Shown piece after piece: positions 1 through 8,654 of a stretch of DNA of 64,000 nt. The stretch spans positions 62,001-126,000 of the forward strand of contig JAEWUM010000015.1 of NCBI GenBank assembly GCA_023459355.1, read 5' to 3'. The notes beneath the pieces are model-generated. The model searched no databases. It worked only from the letters and a program-made list of their open reading frames with translations, and was not told where the DNA came from. The DNA comes from Bacteroidota bacterium. Its GTDB lineage: Bacteria; Bacteroidota; Bacteroidia; Bacteroidales; Paludibacteraceae. The first letter of the stretch is position 1. Every line of letters starts with the position of its first letter. A program made the position numbers and the translations under genes.

Positions 1-447
1 ATCGCACCACCACCATTTGATGGTTTCAATTCCTTTTACAGGATATGGAGTGTTTATAAACTTATTGATGGTATCAATAGTCGCCTGAATCATCACGGGA
101 TCTTTCTTAATTCTGTAAAGATCTATGTATGTTTGAGATATGGCAATGTCGTCGGCATGATACCACCGCTTATACGGCAGCCAGTTCTGCGACTCGCCCA
201 TCTCTATTAAAGCATCGAATATGTCTTTTGATTTCGTTGTTTCCCATGCAGCATACAGTCCGGCATAAAAAGCCCCGTTGGTCCAATCTCTGGGATCATG
301 TTTGGGAGTTTCGATTTGCCATTTGGAAACCTTTAGTATTTCTGATTTGATGTGTTTTTTACTGAAATAATGCTTGTCGTTACCCGATTGAGAAAACACC
401 ATCACAGCAGAGAACAGAAAAATAGATAAAAAAATCGTTTGTTTCAT
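1..447 (-). CDS. Glycoside hydrolase family 105 (unsaturated rhamnogalacturonyl/glucuronyl hydrolase), N-terminal part
   Basis: Partial gene: 149 codons from the ATG at 447 run off the left edge. The first 20 residues form a signal peptide ending in VFSQ. Family landmarks follow: DWTNG (residues 54-58), WYHADD (95-100) and KWWWCD (144-149), the usual N-terminal half of the GH88/GH105 alpha/alpha-barrel. By comparison with YteR-type enzymes, the Asp of the WWCD motif, the last residue visible, is the expected general acid. These enzymes remove the 4,5-unsaturated uronic acid left at the non-reducing end after a polysaccharide lyase cut, so they imply lyase products as substrate. It is the last visible gene of the susC-led operon (52 bases after the preceding gene). 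Family call is good; substrate (pectin-type rhamnogalacturonan or another uronan) is inference. Confidence 0.85.
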   Translation of the reverse strand, partial: MKQTIFLSIFLFSAVMVFSQSGNDKHYFSKKHIKSEILKVSKWQIETPKHDPRDWTNGAFYAGLYAAWETTKSKDIFDALIEMGESQNWLPYKRWYHADDIAISQTYIDLYRIKKDPVMIQATIDTINKFINTPYPVKGIETIKWWWCD

Positions 448-499
448 ATATGTTTTGTTTTTATTTCCGGAAAAGCATTTATATAATACGTTTCAATTT

Positions 500-1825
500 T
501 TATTGCATAGCCCACAGATCTATCGACGAGATATTAACGAACTGACGGTTTTCAGAATCCCAGTTTTCAATCCCTTTGATACGGATGTATCTGACTTCAT
601 GGGTTTGATCGAATAAAAAGTCATGTCCACCCAAGGCCGCTGTAATGTCTTCAGAAGTATTGTCATCCCTTTGAGCTGCTGTTGGTTTGATATTTCCGGA
701 AGGCCGGTCCACATAGCACGTTTTTAAAAGTTTCCATGTTGGTCCAAAGCTACCCCCGTTATCATCAGGGTTATATGCCGCATCCGGCTCAACAGACCCC
801 CATATTTCAAAATGTCTTAAATTTCCTCCTGCATAAAATCTCCTCGTGTTGCTGGGTCCACCTCTTTGATAGAGTCTGATCTTGGTTAATTCAAACAGTT
901 GTCCCAAATCAATGGTAAAGAACTGAGGAAGAACATGTCCGTCGAGCTTGGAGATGTAAGAAAAATTCTCAGTAACACCATTGTTCTGCCAGATTCTTTG
1001 CACATAATTATTAGCTGCATTAGGTTCTGAATAATCACCGGGAAGTATTTTCAGTGAGAATGCTGACTTATCTACAACTTTCTCCTCTTTTTCAATTGGT
1101 TTTGTTTCTACCTTGACCATCTCGGTCACTGTATGAAAGGTATCAATCGCGTTTACAGCTGGCTTATATACGGTTAACATTAAAACACCTTCTTGTGCAT
1201 TAAAATCGTAATCTTCAAGGTGTACTTCGCTTTCATCAGCATCAACGATTAACAATCGCTCTTCCCCACCAATGGCAATATATCTTATCTCCTCCGACAA
1301 CATGCCATTTTCTTTAAATCCCCATTTTATAACAGGTTCATCCTTCTCATTAAAAGCTATTGTATTAACAGCTCTGTTCAGCAATGTCTTCCGATAATCA
1401 TTGCCATACACCGCCCCGACTATTTCTCTGCCTACTGAACGATTCTCATCCCCATCGAACGAAAACACTTCAAAAGTATAAACTCCTTCCGGCAAGTCAT
1501 TGACAATTACGTTCACCTCCTGCACACCAAATACCCGGTCGATAGGAAATACCTTCGAGTCTTTTTTGTTATTCCAGTAAACGACAAAATGTGTGATTGA
1601 AGGATCAGATAAAACCAACCACTTGAGTTCCACCCTGTTTTTCCCGGGAGATATCTTTAACGAATCCACTTTCCCCGGATAAATTATTTCTCCTCCCTCC
1701 AGGTATTTCTGATAATTATCTGTCATACCTTCACATGACAGCATCAACCAAGGCAGTAAAATCACAACGAGAATAAATACCGATATTTTATATGCAAATC
1801 TTTTCATTGAAGCTTTATTTATCAT
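500..1825 (-). CDS. DUF4998 / F5/8C-like surface lipoprotein (putative glycan-binding protein)
   Basis: A 441-residue lipoprotein. A basic start and hydrophobic stretch lead to a lipobox LMLSC (Cys31 from this start, Cys25 if translation begins at the internal Met7, ATG at 1807, which gives a more typical signal). The N-terminal half matches the DUF4998 pattern (fibronectin-like beta sandwich, with SLKISPGKNRVELKW early on). The last roughly 170 residues resemble the DUF5000/F5/8-type-C discoidin fold with a closing IRIKGIENWDSENR stretch. Proteins with this makeup sit beside SusCD pairs and bind glycan on the cell surface. It follows the other putative binding lipoprotein: as sequenced the two overlap by 4 bases (ATGA), or are separated by 13 bases if the upstream frameshift is corrected. 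Binding role is inferred from context. Confidence 0.75.
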   Translation of the reverse strand: MINKASMKRFAYKISVFILVVILLPWLMLSCEGMTDNYQKYLEGGEIIYPGKVDSLKISPGKNRVELKWLVLSDPSITHFVVYWNNKKDSKVFPIDRVFGVQEVNVIVNDLPEGVYTFEVFSFDGDENRSVGREIVGAVYGNDYRKTLLNRAVNTIAFNEKDEPVIKWGFKENGMLSEEIRYIAIGGEERLLIVDADESEVHLEDYDFNAQEGVLMLTVYKPAVNAIDTFHTVTEMVKVETKPIEKEEKVVDKSAFSLKILPGDYSEPNAANNYVQRIWQNNGVTENFSYISKLDGHVLPQFFTIDLGQLFELTKIRLYQRGGPSNTRRFYAGGNLRHFEIWGSVEPDAAYNPDDNGGSFGPTWKLLKTCYVDRPSGNIKPTAAQRDDNTSEDITAALGGHDFLFDQTHEVRYIRIKGIENWDSENRQFVNISSIDLWAMQ

Positions 1826-3042
1826 TTACAATTTATAATTATTCCACAACCTCTCCATATAAAGTTATTTCCACGATATTGATATGACCGATAGAAGTCC
1901 CCCCCCCATACAGTATTGGTTTTAAATCGTACATACCTCACAGCCTCGTTATAATCGAACTCAAACTCTTCACCATCTCTTTGACGTTGAACATCTTCTT
2001 CCGTATACTCTCCCTGAGGTAAGCCGGAAGGTTTAAACGAAACACAAGGTTGATCTCTTAAAGGAATCCAGGACTCATCCCAACTGCCATCAGGGTTGGG
2101 AGCCAAAGAGCCGAACAGTTCAAATTCTTTCACCGCTCCTGCATTGTAGATATATTGGGCGCCGGTAGTTCTGTTATAAACAACAATTCTCGACAGTTTG
2201 GCTTTCACTCCCAGATCGAAGGTAAACCATTGCGGAAGCCCGTACCCAACCGTGGTGACAAAATCCTGATTTGTATATATTTCATCCCATATTCTATTCA
2301 TTGTCCTTCCGGCTTCATGAGGAGTATTCTGATCCGAAGGAAGATTATATTGTTTGAATTTCGCTTTGTCTAATTTCGACTCATAATACGGAGTAAACTC
2401 CTGAGTAAAAGTTTCGGTGGTATTGTTCCACCTATCCCTTACTTCCATCCTAAGGCTTTGCGGAATTGCATCAAGTCCCCTGATACTGAAGTTCGTTTTC
2501 TCTGCGGAGGTATAAAATGTTTCCAGAACGTCCCAATCTTCATTTTGATCCTGCGCATAGAAATATATTCTCAGGTTTGCTTTTGAAGGGTTTGACACCT
2601 CAAACTTGACCCCGCCGAATGTTTCCGTTAGACTTTCTTTGATAGAATTATAGGCTACATAGATAGGGGCTTCCTGAGGAATACAGGAGATTTGTATAGG
2701 TTCTGACTCCTTTCCGTTTCTACCTACTGAATAGAGGTTAATAAGGTATTCCTTTTCTTCACTAAAGCCATCAATCAGTAAATAATTAGTATAGTAAGAT
2801 GCTTTTACCTCCCTGACTATCCCTGACTCTAAAACAGCCTGAGCTTTGACATACAAAAAGTTTTTATCCAAAGGTACTTCGTACGTAATTTTAACAGCAC
2901 CAGGCAATGCTTGGGCAACAGGATTCTGGATTTGTGGAGGAGCCTCTCCATCCTGATTGATAGGTAAATGTTGCTCCTCATCACAAGCCAGGGTTAATAA
3001 ACCCAAGATCATTGAAACTAAAAATAATTTAAGGATTTTCAT
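1822..3042 (-). CDS. DUF4959/DUF5126/DUF5000 surface glycan-binding lipoprotein, C-terminus frameshifted
   Basis: Lipoprotein with lipobox LTLAC (Cys20). Three domains typical of PUL surface glycan-binding proteins follow: DUF4959 (about residues 21-130), DUF5126 (about 135-230) and DUF5000, a discoidin-like domain (about 250 to the end). The last residues are abnormal. After NTVWGG at about residue 378 the frame reads DFYRSYQYRGNN and ends 28 bases from where the family would end. The break falls exactly on a run of nine G on the coding strand (1899-1907). With eight G the frame reads WGGT followed by SIGHINIVEITLYGEVVE and stops at TAA 1841-1839, which is how DUF5000 domains usually finish. 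So this is either a sequencing or assembly error, a slippage (phase-variable) tract, or a recent frameshift. Confidence 0.8.
   Translation of the reverse strand: MKILKLFLVSMILGLLTLACDEEQHLPINQDGEAPPQIQNPVAQALPGAVKITYEVPLDKNFLYVKAQAVLESGIVREVKASYYTNYLLIDGFSEEKEYLINLYSVGRNGKESEPIQISCIPQEAPIYVAYNSIKESLTETFGGVKFEVSNPSKANLRIYFYAQDQNEDWDVLETFYTSAEKTNFSIRGLDAIPQSLRMEVRDRWNNTTETFTQEFTPYYESKLDKAKFKQYNLPSDQNTPHEAGRTMNRIWDEIYTNQDFVTTVGYGLPQWFTFDLGVKAKLSRIVVYNRTTGAQYIYNAGAVKEFELFGSLAPNPDGSWDESWIPLRDQPCVSFKPSGLPQGEYTEEDVQRQRDGEEFEFDYNEAVRYVRFKTNTVWGGDFYRSYQYRGNNFIWRGCGIIINCK
1899..1907 (-). repeat. Homopolymer of nine G (coding strand) at a frameshift
   Basis: Nine consecutive C on the plus strand, inside the DUF5000 domain of the glycan-binding lipoprotein gene. 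Reading eight instead of nine restores the conserved C-terminus. Tracts of this length slip during replication and are also prone to sequencing error. Confidence 0.9.
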
Positions 3043-3146
3043 ACGATAGTTTTTATTTTTTTGTGGTTATAGAGAACCCACATGTCAGCATTATCATCAA
3101 TTTTTATATTAATATTTATGCGCTTGTTTCACACAATATGCATCAT

Positions 3147-5105
3147 TTAATAACCGTAATTTTGTATTAAATTCTTATTGACAAGCAACTCGCTTTCCCT
3201 GATGGGCCAGAAATAATCTCTCATCGAGAAGGTCTGATTGTACAAGACACGCTCACGGTAGTAGTATTCCTCGTTCGATTGATTATAGTCCCATCCCGTT
3301 ATGGGTTTATTCAATTCGATGTGCGCAAGTCTCCATCTTCTGAGATCCCAAAAACGGGAACCCTCAAAGGCCAATTCTATCAATCTTTCCTGTTGAATAA
3401 TTTCCCGGAGAGAAGATTGTGTTTTATATTTTTCCGGATTTTTAGCATAATTATCCCATGATGCAGCAATAGTTGGAATACCAGCTCTTTGGCGTACTTT
3501 ATTGAGCCATGTATAAGGCGAATCCTCGTCGATTAATCCGTCAGGATCACCCAAAGGTCCGTATGCCTCGTTTAACGCCTCGGCATATAGCAGATACAGA
3601 TCAGCTAAACGTATCAGGGGCCATGGATAGTTTTGAAGTGTATAGGTCGAGTTACTGGTCAGAGACACAGCGCTCTCATAATTCACAAGCTTTTTGGGCC
3701 AATATCCTGTTACATTTGTTCTCGCCGTTGTGGGAGCCACCTGAAATTGACCTACCTTTGTTCGCAGTAGATATTGGTTGTTATCATCCAAATTCCCTTG
3801 CCCGAACCAGAGACCACCATCAAAAGCAAGCGACGCATAAAATCGGGGTTCCCGGTCAATGTGCAATCCTACCGTTGTATAATCTAATTGCAGATAGTAT
3901 TTATATTTCTCATCGACAGGGACTTTCTTTAACGTGTGCCTGTTGTCGTAGTCGTATGTTTTATCCTCCGACAAGGGTAAGCCGTTCGCCGAATAAAACA
4001 TTTCTGCAATTTTCAAAGGAGGAGAATACCGCCCCCAGGTTTCAGTGTTGCCAAGTGTTGAGGGGTACTTACTGGACATAATGCCCGGAGGAGTTGCGTT
4101 TTTTTGTGAACTGGTTGCCAAACTTTGGTTATTAGCCCATATTATTTCGCCATTCCATTTTACTGAAACACTATTACGTACCGAAATTAATGTTTTAGTT
4201 TCATCAGATGGATTTACTAAAGGTAGAGGATAGTTGGCATACTCGTACAACCTAAAATACTTTTCTGCCAGTATCACAGCTTCTTTACAAGCATCTGCGG
4301 CCCTGACCCACTTTTGATTATCTCTGGTATTATTAAATAACCGCACACCTCTTCCATCTTCAATGTCTTCATACTCAGGGATAAAACTATTGAATAAAGG
4401 ACTGGCCGCCGTCACCAATATCTGAGCTTTAACAGCAAGGCAAGTCGTCTTGGTTATCCTTCCCAATTCAGTAAGTTCAAAATCAATTTTCTCAGGTAAA
4501 TAAGGTGCTGCCTCATCCAGTAACTGTACCATGTAATCTACACACTCGTCGACAGGTTCTCTGTATAGTTTCATGTCTGCTGATTTCGCATTAATCGGCA
4601 GATTTTCTTTTATCAGAGGAATAGGTCCATACATTCTAAATAACCAGAAATGGTAATATGCTTTTAAGAATTTTGCTTCAGCTCTCCAACGGTCTTTTTC
4701 TACCTGTTGCATATCAGGAACTTTATCAATATTCTCAATTAATATATTGCAATCCCTTATTCCATTGAATGGATTCGAACCATTGACAGTTCCATTCCAA
4801 TAATCTAAATAAGGTGATGTAGCTCCCTGATATCCCATAGCAATCATCGTCGCATTAATTGCACTTGTTGTCGTAATATAAGGGTGAAGAAACCAGTACT
4901 CATCACCGCAGGCTATTGCTGGATCGAAACTTATATTGCCCTGTGTAGGTAGATGTCCGTAGCATGTAAACAGGCTTCTTTCCGCCAAAGCCCTCATGGT
5001 AAAATTTTCTTCAAGAGTTTGTATATTGTCAGGAACGACATCCAGATAATCGCAAGAATTTAAAACGATCAGCAGCAAGGCATATATTGTGATTATTTTT
5101 TTCAT
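3147..5105 (-). CDS. susD: RagB/SusD family nutrient-uptake outer membrane lipoprotein
   Basis: A 652-residue SusD-type lipoprotein with signal peptide and lipobox VLNSC (Cys18). The N-terminal half holds the TPR-like helices typical of the family (NILIENIDKVPDM, RWRAEAKFLKAYYHFWLFRMYGPIPL), and the C-terminal domain has PWPLIRLADLYLLYAEALNE and the late signature FEGSRFWDLRRWR. Length is at the upper end of the usual 500-650. SusD lids the SusC channel and holds oligosaccharide at the cell surface. It lies 52 bases downstream of susC in the same direction and forms the SusCD import pair. Gene symbol is used in the generic sense. The ligand cannot be read from the sequence; a uronic-acid-containing glycan is suggested by the GH105 gene downstream. 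Confidence 0.93.
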   Translation of the reverse strand: MKKIITIYALLLIVLNSCDYLDVVPDNIQTLEENFTMRALAERSLFTCYGHLPTQGNISFDPAIACGDEYWFLHPYITTTSAINATMIAMGYQGATSPYLDYWNGTVNGSNPFNGIRDCNILIENIDKVPDMQQVEKDRWRAEAKFLKAYYHFWLFRMYGPIPLIKENLPINAKSADMKLYREPVDECVDYMVQLLDEAAPYLPEKIDFELTELGRITKTTCLAVKAQILVTAASPLFNSFIPEYEDIEDGRGVRLFNNTRDNQKWVRAADACKEAVILAEKYFRLYEYANYPLPLVNPSDETKTLISVRNSVSVKWNGEIIWANNQSLATSSQKNATPPGIMSSKYPSTLGNTETWGRYSPPLKIAEMFYSANGLPLSEDKTYDYDNRHTLKKVPVDEKYKYYLQLDYTTVGLHIDREPRFYASLAFDGGLWFGQGNLDDNNQYLLRTKVGQFQVAPTTARTNVTGYWPKKLVNYESAVSLTSNSTYTLQNYPWPLIRLADLYLLYAEALNEAYGPLGDPDGLIDEDSPYTWLNKVRQRAGIPTIAASWDNYAKNPEKYKTQSSLREIIQQERLIELAFEGSRFWDLRRWRLAHIELNKPITGWDYNQSNEEYYYRERVLYNQTFSMRDYFWPIRESELLVNKNLIQNYGY

Positions 5106-5157
5106 TATTCTTCTACTTATTAAAATTAGTATTTCATGGTCTTATAGTTGTCTTCAA

Positions 5158-8100
5158 TTAAAATGATGCTGAAGCCCCGATATTGAATACACGTTGTATA
5201 GGATATCCTAATCCGTTGGCTGACATTTCAGGATCCCACAACTTGAATTTACTCCAACAAAATAAGTTTGTAGCATTACCATAAATTCTAAAACTGATGG
5301 TATTTGCTTTAGGTGATTTGTCAGAAAATGTATATCCAATTTCCAGTTGCTTTAAACGAAGAAAACCACCATCCCGTTGAAACCACGTAGACCGTTGAAT
5401 ATTGTTCTCAATTGAGGAGGTACTCAGACGTGGCCAGAGAGCATAAATATTCCTGTTATCTTCCGACCAATAGCTATCGGCATATGCTTGTAACATATTA
5501 TTGTTGGATTGATAGCTCACCCCATTAAACGAATAATTATAGTTATCCAAAAATGGAGCAGTATCTGCAACACCTATTCTAAACGACTGACGGGCATTCC
5601 CCTGAAAGAAAACACTAAAATCAAGTTTCTTATAACCAGTCGAAATTCCAAATCCATACGATATTTCAGGAGCGGTAGGATAACCCGCTGGCACCATATC
5701 AGCGCTTGTAATTTTTCCATCTCCATTTACATCGCGGTATTTAATATCTCCCGCCATATAATCTCCAAACTGTACCGGAGAGTTGGCGACATCCGCTTCG
5801 TCAATGAACAAACGTTCTGCAATGTACAGCCATTCCTGTCTAATTGGAAATCCTACCCTTGATCTCCATGCTTCTTCATATTCAGTCTCTTCGTAAACCT
5901 CATATTGGCTGGTAGCATGGGTGAAATTTACACGTCCCTGCATCCAGAAGTCCTTGTTAAATGAGTGCGAATAATCCAGTGAAAGATCGGTTCCCTTGCT
6001 TGAAGCTTCTCCAACATTGGCTCTGATCACCGGCGAAATTCCCATCGAAGCGGGTATATTTGCTCTTGTCATTAATATATTTCTCCTGTATTCATTAAAA
6101 TACTCAGCCTCGATATTGAGTTTACCAAAAAGTCCAACTTCCAATGCTAAATTCTTTTTTTCAGATATTTCCCATGTAATATCCGGATTCGAGTATCTTG
6201 TTACCCTCACCCCATTATTTGTATAGCCATTATCGGTTCCAAACCGGGCTATATTCGAAACTGTTTCGATATTCGACAAATAGTAAAATCTGTCAGTAGC
6301 CGACCCAATCGCATCATTACCAACCAATCCATAACTTGTTCTCAGACGCAGGTTGTTGACAGTTTTCTTAAATGGTGCCCAAAACGCTTCATTCGATATA
6401 CTCCAGCCCAAACCGAAGGAAGGGAAAAATCCAAAACGATGGTTACTGGAGAAACGTTCCGAACCATTATATCCAAAGTTGAATTCTGCAAAGTATCGTC
6501 TGTCGAATGAATAGGTAGCACGTCCGGCAAGACCTAAGTTACGCGATGGGAGTGAAAGCTGTAAACTTCCCGCATTCGCATTTAACTCTTCTCTCATATG
6601 AAATACCAGTAATCCCCCTACCGAATGTTTATCATTAAAAAACGATCTATTGTAATTTAATGCATGTTCCATATAAAAGACAGAACTAACGGTCTTGGCT
6701 CCCTCCCTGTATTCCAACGAAGGATTTCCTGTGTTTTCATTTAAAATATTAAGTGCATATTCATCTGTTTTTTTATCATAGGATGAAACAACATAATAAT
6801 AAGGTTTGTAAAAACGCTGAACATCGAAAAAAGACGCACGGGTGGTGTTAGCCAGTGCCCTGTATGTAAGTCCCTCAGTTATAAAATCCAAATTCTGACT
6901 GAATTCCAACTGAGCAAGCATTTTCGAACGAGAATAGTCTTTATATCCACGTGTTAGTTCCGCATAGGGGTTCAGGTAGAAACCGCTTGTTTCTGTTTCA
7001 GCATTCCCAAACATGATATGCTGAACATTGGGATTTGCCGACTCTGGAAAATAGGCAGGAAAAAGAACGGGATTAGTTCTTACAACCATATTATAAATTT
7101 TACTTCCTCCGTTTATTGGTCCTGAATAATCGTCAAAAGTTCCGTTCACTCTTACAATAAGTTCCGTTTTTTTCGACAGGTTGATGTTGATATTCGAACG
7201 GAGATTTATAGTCTGCAGGCTGATATTATTATTGAAATTATTTGCACCTACATTTTTCAACATCCCATTATCATTCGTTACTCCAACCGCAACAAAATAT
7301 CTGGCCGTTGTTCCGCCTCCTGAAACGCTTACATTCAACCGTTGATTCATCGCGTAATCGTTCATCAGCATGTCTTTCCAATCTACCGCAGGATACACAT
7401 AGGGATTTGTACCTGCAATCGTATTATCAATTTTACTCTGTGAATAGGGCACTGGAGCTAAAGGATTTCTTGTTAAAACAGCTTCGTTATGCAATCTCAT
7501 GTATGAAATCGGATCAACAAAATCAACATCTTTTGTTGCCCCCGACAAGGAATTTTCAAAACGAATACTGACTTTTGCTTTCCCTTCCTTCCCTGTTTTT
7601 GTAGTTACCAAAATAACTCCGTTTGCCCCTCTTGCTCCATACAGTGATGTTGCGGTAGCATCTTTCATTATGCTGAAACTTTCGATATCATCAGGTTGTA
7701 ATCGGGCTAAATCCGTCGAGGTGACTTCTATGTTATCTATTAATATAAGCGGATCTACTTTATACCCGAACGTGGTCACACCGCGTATGAAAAACTCTGC
7801 ATTATCTGCACCCGGCTCTCCACTTCTCTGATAAGAAATAACGCCTGCAACCCTTCCTGCAAGTGATGTTGTCAAATTACTACTCGGTACTTTTAACTGT
7901 CCCGGAGAAACGGTAGAAATTGACCCTATTACACTTTCCCTTTTTTGTTTTCCGAATGCTACAACCGTAACTTCATCCAAAAGTCCGCCTTTTTCTTCTA
8001 AAAGAAGTAATATACTTGTTCTATTATCAACTGCAACTACCTGAGATTCATACCCTAAAAATGAAACCAACAACTTATCAGTCCCTGCTACCTCAATTGT

Positions 8101-8361
8101 ATATGAACCATCTAAATCTGCCGTCACTCCCCTTGTTGTTCCTTGCACTATAATACTTGAACCCGGCAACGGATCACCCGTTACTTTATCCATAACTCGT
8201 CCGGTGACCTTTATTGTTGTTCCTTTCGAGATTGATTGATTCAAAATGTTTGCATTGTTGGACGCCCAAACACTTGTAGTCAAAGCTAGTGAGACTATTA
8301 AAAAAAATAAAAACTGAAAAAAACATCCCTTAATACGTAACTTCTCACTTTTGATTCCCAT
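5158..8361 (-). CDS. susC: SusC/RagA family TonB-linked outer membrane transporter
   Basis: A 1067-residue TonB-dependent transporter. Order: signal peptide (to about residue 34), CarboxypepD_reg-like domain (about 50-125, with GTTRGVTADLDGSYTIEV), plug domain starting with a TonB-box-like VTVVAFGKQKRESVIGSIS, the SusC signature FSIMKDATATSLYGARGANG, then a 22-strand barrel ending in phenylalanine (IGASASF). It imports oligosaccharide across the outer membrane using TonB energy, with the adjacent SusD as lid. It heads the minus-strand operon susC-susD-two lipoproteins-GH105 and is transcribed away from the hybrid sensor gene, which probably controls it. A -7-like element lies at 8453-8460. 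Confidence 0.95.
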   Translation of the reverse strand: MGIKSEKLRIKGCFFQFLFFLIVSLALTTSVWASNNANILNQSISKGTTIKVTGRVMDKVTGDPLPGSSIIVQGTTRGVTADLDGSYTIEVAGTDKLLVSFLGYESQVVAVDNRTSILLLLEEKGGLLDEVTVVAFGKQKRESVIGSISTVSPGQLKVPSSNLTTSLAGRVAGVISYQRSGEPGADNAEFFIRGVTTFGYKVDPLILIDNIEVTSTDLARLQPDDIESFSIMKDATATSLYGARGANGVILVTTKTGKEGKAKVSIRFENSLSGATKDVDFVDPISYMRLHNEAVLTRNPLAPVPYSQSKIDNTIAGTNPYVYPAVDWKDMLMNDYAMNQRLNVSVSGGGTTARYFVAVGVTNDNGMLKNVGANNFNNNISLQTINLRSNININLSKKTELIVRVNGTFDDYSGPINGGSKIYNMVVRTNPVLFPAYFPESANPNVQHIMFGNAETETSGFYLNPYAELTRGYKDYSRSKMLAQLEFSQNLDFITEGLTYRALANTTRASFFDVQRFYKPYYYVVSSYDKKTDEYALNILNENTGNPSLEYREGAKTVSSVFYMEHALNYNRSFFNDKHSVGGLLVFHMREELNANAGSLQLSLPSRNLGLAGRATYSFDRRYFAEFNFGYNGSERFSSNHRFGFFPSFGLGWSISNEAFWAPFKKTVNNLRLRTSYGLVGNDAIGSATDRFYYLSNIETVSNIARFGTDNGYTNNGVRVTRYSNPDITWEISEKKNLALEVGLFGKLNIEAEYFNEYRRNILMTRANIPASMGISPVIRANVGEASSKGTDLSLDYSHSFNKDFWMQGRVNFTHATSQYEVYEETEYEEAWRSRVGFPIRQEWLYIAERLFIDEADVANSPVQFGDYMAGDIKYRDVNGDGKITSADMVPAGYPTAPEISYGFGISTGYKKLDFSVFFQGNARQSFRIGVADTAPFLDNYNYSFNGVSYQSNNNMLQAYADSYWSEDNRNIYALWPRLSTSSIENNIQRSTWFQRDGGFLRLKQLEIGYTFSDKSPKANTISFRIYGNATNLFCWSKFKLWDPEMSANGLGYPIQRVFNIGASASF

Positions 8362-8452
8362 GATATCTAATTAAATTTAAAGGTTATTACTACCTAATTG
8401 AGTGCAGGGTACGAATCCCTTCTGGATAGTGCCGATTTACAATTTCGTGGTG

Positions 8453-8460
8453 CAAATATA
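8453..8460 (-). promoter_or_regulatory. Putative -7 element (TATATTTG) upstream of susC
   Basis: Reads TATATTTG on the minus strand, matching the Bacteroidota -7 consensus TAnnTTTG. It lies 91 bases upstream of the susC start codon, giving a leader of about 85-90 bases. No TTTG was found at the usual 19-21 bases further upstream, so the call is tentative; regulated PUL promoters often lack a good -33 box. Confidence 0.4.
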
Positions 8461-8589
8461 AGAAGAACCATACAAAAGAAAATAATTCTTATTGGGCAAA
8501 AAATAACTCAGTTTGGGATATTTTTGTATAATTCCTACTCCTGACTATTTTAGCACTAAATAATGTTATTATTTTTTTTCAATTAATAT

Positions 8590-8597
8590 TATTTTTG
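8590..8597 (+). promoter_or_regulatory. Putative -7 element (TATTTTTG) upstream of the hybrid sensor gene
   Basis: Matches TAnnTTTG and lies 57 bases before the preferred ATG at 8655. The expected -33 TTTG is not present, so the support is the -7 box and position only. The divergent 8362-8654 region between susC and this gene shows no other clear structure. Confidence 0.4.
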
Positions 8598-8654
8598 TAC
8601 CATTAGATATTACATTTGTTGTCCATTGCTCACTTGTCTGGAAAAAACTTAAAA

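Noticed and set aside
129..350. 73-codon plus-strand frame at the left edge
   Set aside because: Antisense to the GH105 gene, whose signal peptide and motifs are clear.
3509..4081. 190-codon plus-strand frame
   Set aside because: Lies entirely antisense to the conserved susD coding sequence and has no recognisable features.
8405..8420. tRNA T-arm-like stretch (GGGTACGAATCCC) upstream of susC
   Set aside because: No acceptor, D or anticodon arms can be built around it, so it is a chance resemblance.
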